From NCBI GenBank assembly GCA_023428335.1, contig JAEYYS010000069.1, forward strand, positions 1-7,381: 7,381 bases of DNA, read 5' to 3'. Made by a program: the position numbers and the translations under genes. Positions 5,529 through 7,381 of the stretch are shown here, piece by piece (position 1 is the first letter of the stretch; the number at the start of each line of letters is the position of its first letter). The notes under the pieces were generated by a model. It was not told the DNA's origin and did not search any database. It was given only the letters and a program-made list of their open reading frames with translations. This stretch comes from Verrucomicrobiota bacterium. GTDB lineage: Bacteria; Verrucomicrobiota; Verrucomicrobiia; Verrucomicrobiales; Verrucomicrobiaceae.

Positions 5529-5894
5529 ATGACCGCCAACACAGAATCCCCCAACACCACCACCGAAGCCGCCTGGCGCAAGCCGATCTACCGCGTGCTC
5601 GATGGCCGCGACGCCTACGAAGTGCACGTCGAACTGCCAGGCGTGCCCAAAACCGGTGTGTCAATCCGCCTTGAGGACGGCGTGCTCGCCATCCATGGCC
5701 GCCGCGAGCCGGTCGTGCCGACCGGATGGAAACCGCTGCACTGCGAGATCCCCGTCGGGGACTACCAGCTGCGCCTGCGCCTCAACACACCGGTTGACGA
5801 GAACCGACTCGAGGCCCGGCTGGAGCAAGGCGTGCTGAACCTGCGTTTGCCGCTGCGTGAGACCGCCCGGCCACGACGGATCGAGATCCAGTGA
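5529..5894 (+). CDS. Second, shorter Hsp20/alpha-crystallin family protein
   Basis: 121 residues, with a short N-terminal arm rich in Thr, Asn and Ser (MTANTESPNTTTEAAW) and no aromatic-rich segment like its neighbour. The alpha-crystallin domain spans about residues 18-109: PIYRVLDGRDAYEVHVELPG, LEDGVLAIHGRRE, then the signature ARLEQGVLNLRLPL (96-109). The tail ends RRIEIQ, so both proteins share the I-E-I motif and the last four residues. The pair probably arose by duplication and may co-assemble, as IbpA and IbpB do in E. coli; that is inference. The strand between the two halves (KPLHCEIPVGDYQLRLRLNTPVD) departs from the usual F-x-R-x-F pattern. Gap from the first gene is 15 bases and no separate promoter is visible. 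A strong terminator follows 16 bases after the stop. Confidence 0.92.
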   Translation: MTANTESPNTTTEAAWRKPIYRVLDGRDAYEVHVELPGVPKTGVSIRLEDGVLAIHGRREPVVPTGWKPLHCEIPVGDYQLRLRLNTPVDENRLEARLEQGVLNLRLPLRETARPRRIEIQ

Positions 5895-5910
5895 AGGCCT
5901 GCTTCCTGAC

Positions 5911-5940
5911 GCGCGGAGCCTGCGGGCTCCGCGCTTTGTT
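5911..5940 (+). terminator. Intrinsic terminator of the hsp20 operon
   Basis: A perfect 10-base stem, GCGCGGAGCC (5911-5920) with GGCTCCGCGC (5925-5934), a TGCG loop, then TTTGTT (5935-5940). The T-tract is on the plus strand only, so it serves the hsp20 operon. The right arm can instead pair further downstream: GCGCTTT (5931-5937) with AAAGCGC (5948-5954), a competing fold that overlaps the end of the convergent gene. Confidence 0.85.
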
Positions 5941-5945
5941 CAGCC

Positions 5946-6305
5946 TCAAAGCGCCGGCATGGCACGCTGCAGGGCGGCGAGGAAGCGATTCTCCTCCGGC
6001 GTCAAACCATCGCGAGCCAGCAGGTTGGTGACCACGCCAAGCGCCTCTGCCTGGCTGGCGTCATCGGTGAAAAACGCCGCGCACTGAGCCAGGTAGGCAA
6101 GGCGGGTCTCCTCATCGGCCTCGGCGAAACGCCGGGCCCGCGCGAAGGATTTTTCCAGGAAGAGGCTCTTCGGATAGTCCGATTGCCAACCCTCGGCGAT
6201 GAAGGCCGACTCAATGAGCGCCTCCTCGGTGAGCGAGATGTGGCCGTCGGCGTACAGGGAGAGGGTGAGGAGGTCGAAGAGGGCCTCGCGCTGGGGCTGG
6301 GTCAT
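5946..6305 (-). CDS. Small TerB-like (tellurite resistance TerB fold) protein
   Basis: 119 residues, no signal peptide or membrane helix. Residues 9-31 (LFDLLTLSLYADGHISLTEEALI) match the TerB/DUF533-type pattern of a hydrophobic helix, then A-D-G, then an E-starting helix. A similar block recurs at 88-109 (ALGVVTNLLARDGLTPEENRFL), giving the internal two-fold symmetry expected of the all-helical TerB fold. The acidic residues at the A-D-G-x-I-x-x-x-E positions could bind a metal. Proteins of this fold occur in stress and membrane-linked systems; a role in tellurite resistance should not be assumed. The gene lies 52 bases downstream of the PHP hydrolase gene on the same strand, so they may be co-transcribed. 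It converges on the hsp20 operon. Confidence 0.7.
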   Translation of the reverse strand: MTQPQREALFDLLTLSLYADGHISLTEEALIESAFIAEGWQSDYPKSLFLEKSFARARRFAEADEETRLAYLAQCAAFFTDDASQAEALGVVTNLLARDGLTPEENRFLAALQRAMPAL

Positions 6306-6357
6306 GGCGTGCGACTCTCATTCTACACGCCGCCGCACGCCCGCGCCAGCGCGATGC

Positions 6358-7381
6358 TCAGGGGGAGCCGAGCAGGCGGCGGGCCTTGTCGGCGGTGAGC
6401 CCCATGGCGGGCAGTTCAAAATCCAGGGTGTCGCCGTTTGGACGGAAGCCGCCACCGTCAACGTCGACGTAGATCGGGTTGTTGTAGGCGCAGGGGCGCA
6501 TGCGCGCGTAGTCGCTGGTGCCGAAGCCGGTCTTCATGTCGCCGTCTTCATCGATCGCCACGACAATGAGGTGGGCATCCTCCTGGAGCGGGATGCGCAG
6601 AACCTGGTCGAATTTGACGACGCCGTTCTGGAACATCTGCGGATGGGTGGCGCGGGTGAAGTTGAAGTCTGGATGCGGGCGGCTGTTCACCAGCACCTGG
6701 ACGCGGTCGATGTCCATCCAGTCGGTGCACTGAACACGCACCTTGAGATCGACACCGCCGGCGGCGCGCACGTCATCACCGGCGGTCTTGCCGTCGGGCG
6801 TGGACACTTCGAGGAAGGGACCGGTGGTGAGGACGATGTTGCCGGCCTTGGCACGCGGAGCGAGCTGGGCCCAGTCGATCTGCGCCGGGTCGTCGGTGGG
6901 GCTGGGCAGGTAGATGCGCCAGGAGCCGACACCGTTGCCGTACACGCTGTGGGCGTCGGCGACGCCGACGGCGACCAAGCGATGGCCCTGATTGAGCAAC
7001 TGACGCCAGAGGAACTCGCGCACGTAGGAGACCTTGGCGGCAAGGGCGCCGGCCGCGCGGGTGACACTGAAGGGGGCGTCGGCGAGGATGTTGGTGCCGG
7101 GGCCGTTCTGCGATTCGCTGCCGTCAATCATCGCGCCGACGCCGACAAAGCCGCCGTCCGCAAGGCCATCGCCGTTGCGGTCAATGAACATGTTGGAGAG
7201 GTCGGGATGATTGAACTGAATCCAGCGGTCGGCGCGTTCGCCCTGCCAGCGGCGCAGGGTGAGGGCGGTGATGCGCGGGTCATCGTTCCACTCCGGCGCA
7301 CCGCCGTCCTGGGCGAGCGGGTCGGGCTCGAAGGGGAAGGCATTGAAGTGCTGGCGGCGGCCGGTCAACTCGACCCCCTTG
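6358..7381 (-). CDS. CehA/McbA-type PHP-domain metallohydrolase, C-terminal part (5' end outside window)
   Basis: The frame is open from the right edge (reading KGVELTGRRQHFNAFPF) to a stop at 6358-6360. A TTG at 7368 could be mistaken for a start, but conserved sequence continues upstream, so the gene enters from outside. HFNAFPF corresponds to the 'GHxNAFP' block of CehA-like proteins. Further on are FNHPDLSN (near 7219-7196), VGVADAH (near 6969-6949, the D-x-H metal-ligand motif of PHP enzymes) and then GSWRIYLPSP. The last third looks like a beta-sandwich (DLKVRVQC, DRVQVLVNSR). CehA hydrolyses the carbamate carbaryl, but most relatives have unknown substrates, and the catalytic N-terminal half is missing here. 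A D-x-N-x-D-G loop, DRNGDGLADGG (7182-7150), resembles a calcium-binding insertion. Whether the protein is exported cannot be told without its N-terminus. Confidence 0.85.
   Translation of the reverse strand, partial: KGVELTGRRQHFNAFPFEPDPLAQDGGAPEWNDDPRITALTLRRWQGERADRWIQFNHPDLSNMFIDRNGDGLADGGFVGVGAMIDGSESQNGPGTNILADAPFSVTRAAGALAAKVSYVREFLWRQLLNQGHRLVAVGVADAHSVYGNGVGSWRIYLPSPTDDPAQIDWAQLAPRAKAGNIVLTTGPFLEVSTPDGKTAGDDVRAAGGVDLKVRVQCTDWMDIDRVQVLVNSRPHPDFNFTRATHPQMFQNGVVKFDQVLRIPLQEDAHLIVVAIDEDGDMKTGFGTSDYARMRPCAYNNPIYVDVDGGGFRPNGDTLDFELPAMGLTADKARRLLGSP

Noticed and set aside
5946..6305. Tellurite resistance function for the TerB-like protein
   Set aside because: Only the fold-type motif is visible; no other ter genes are present.
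3443..7381. A carbamate/amide degradation island joining the dimethylformamidase-like and CehA-like genes
   Set aside because: They are on opposite strands and separated by the hsp20 operon and its terminator, and both families are broad, so a shared pathway is not supported.

Overview
The window is GC-rich, densely coded bacterial chromosome. The protein styles (a verrucomicrobial-looking REP-associated transposase, type II farnesyl diphosphate synthase, an N,N-dimethylformamidase-like protein, CehA-like PHP hydrolase) and the lack of Shine-Dalgarno sequences before every visible start suggest a Verrucomicrobiota member, perhaps near Opitutaceae. That assignment is inference; there is no rRNA or other phylogenetic marker here.

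Layout from left to right. Positions 1-491 (minus) hold the N-terminal part of a Y1/HUH REP-associated tyrosine transposase, running off the left edge. Positions 492-665 have no gene but hold a small inverted repeat, a 12-base palindrome and three hairpins in immediate succession. Positions 666-2052 (plus) hold a small helix-turn-helix protein resembling phage CII-type regulators, then 10 bases later a farnesyl diphosphate synthase (ispA). A minus-strand ROK-family repressor (2046-3167) converges on ispA and overlaps it by 7 bases. An AT-rich divergent intergenic region (about 3168-3442) with palindromes separates the repressor from a plus-strand dimethylformamidase large-subunit-like protein (to 4870).

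Positions 4871-5081 form a regulatory region with an exact match to the sigma-54 (-24/-12) consensus at 5018-5034 and several inverted repeats at enhancer distance upstream. It precedes a two-gene small heat shock protein operon (5082-5894), which ends in a strong intrinsic terminator (5911-5940). Beyond it, on the minus strand, lie a small TerB-like protein (5946-6305) and the C-terminal part of a CehA/McbA-type PHP metallohydrolase that runs off the right edge.

The strongest observation is that this tandem hsp20 operon appears to be under RpoN and an enhancer-binding activator, with no CIRCE or sigma-32-like element seen. Other points: a ROK protein whose kinase and zinc residues are degraded, with a candidate operator near its start; a dimethylformamidase-like protein with no small-subunit gene beside it; and a CII-like regulator apparently co-transcribed with ispA. 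I found no tRNA, rRNA or CRISPR array.
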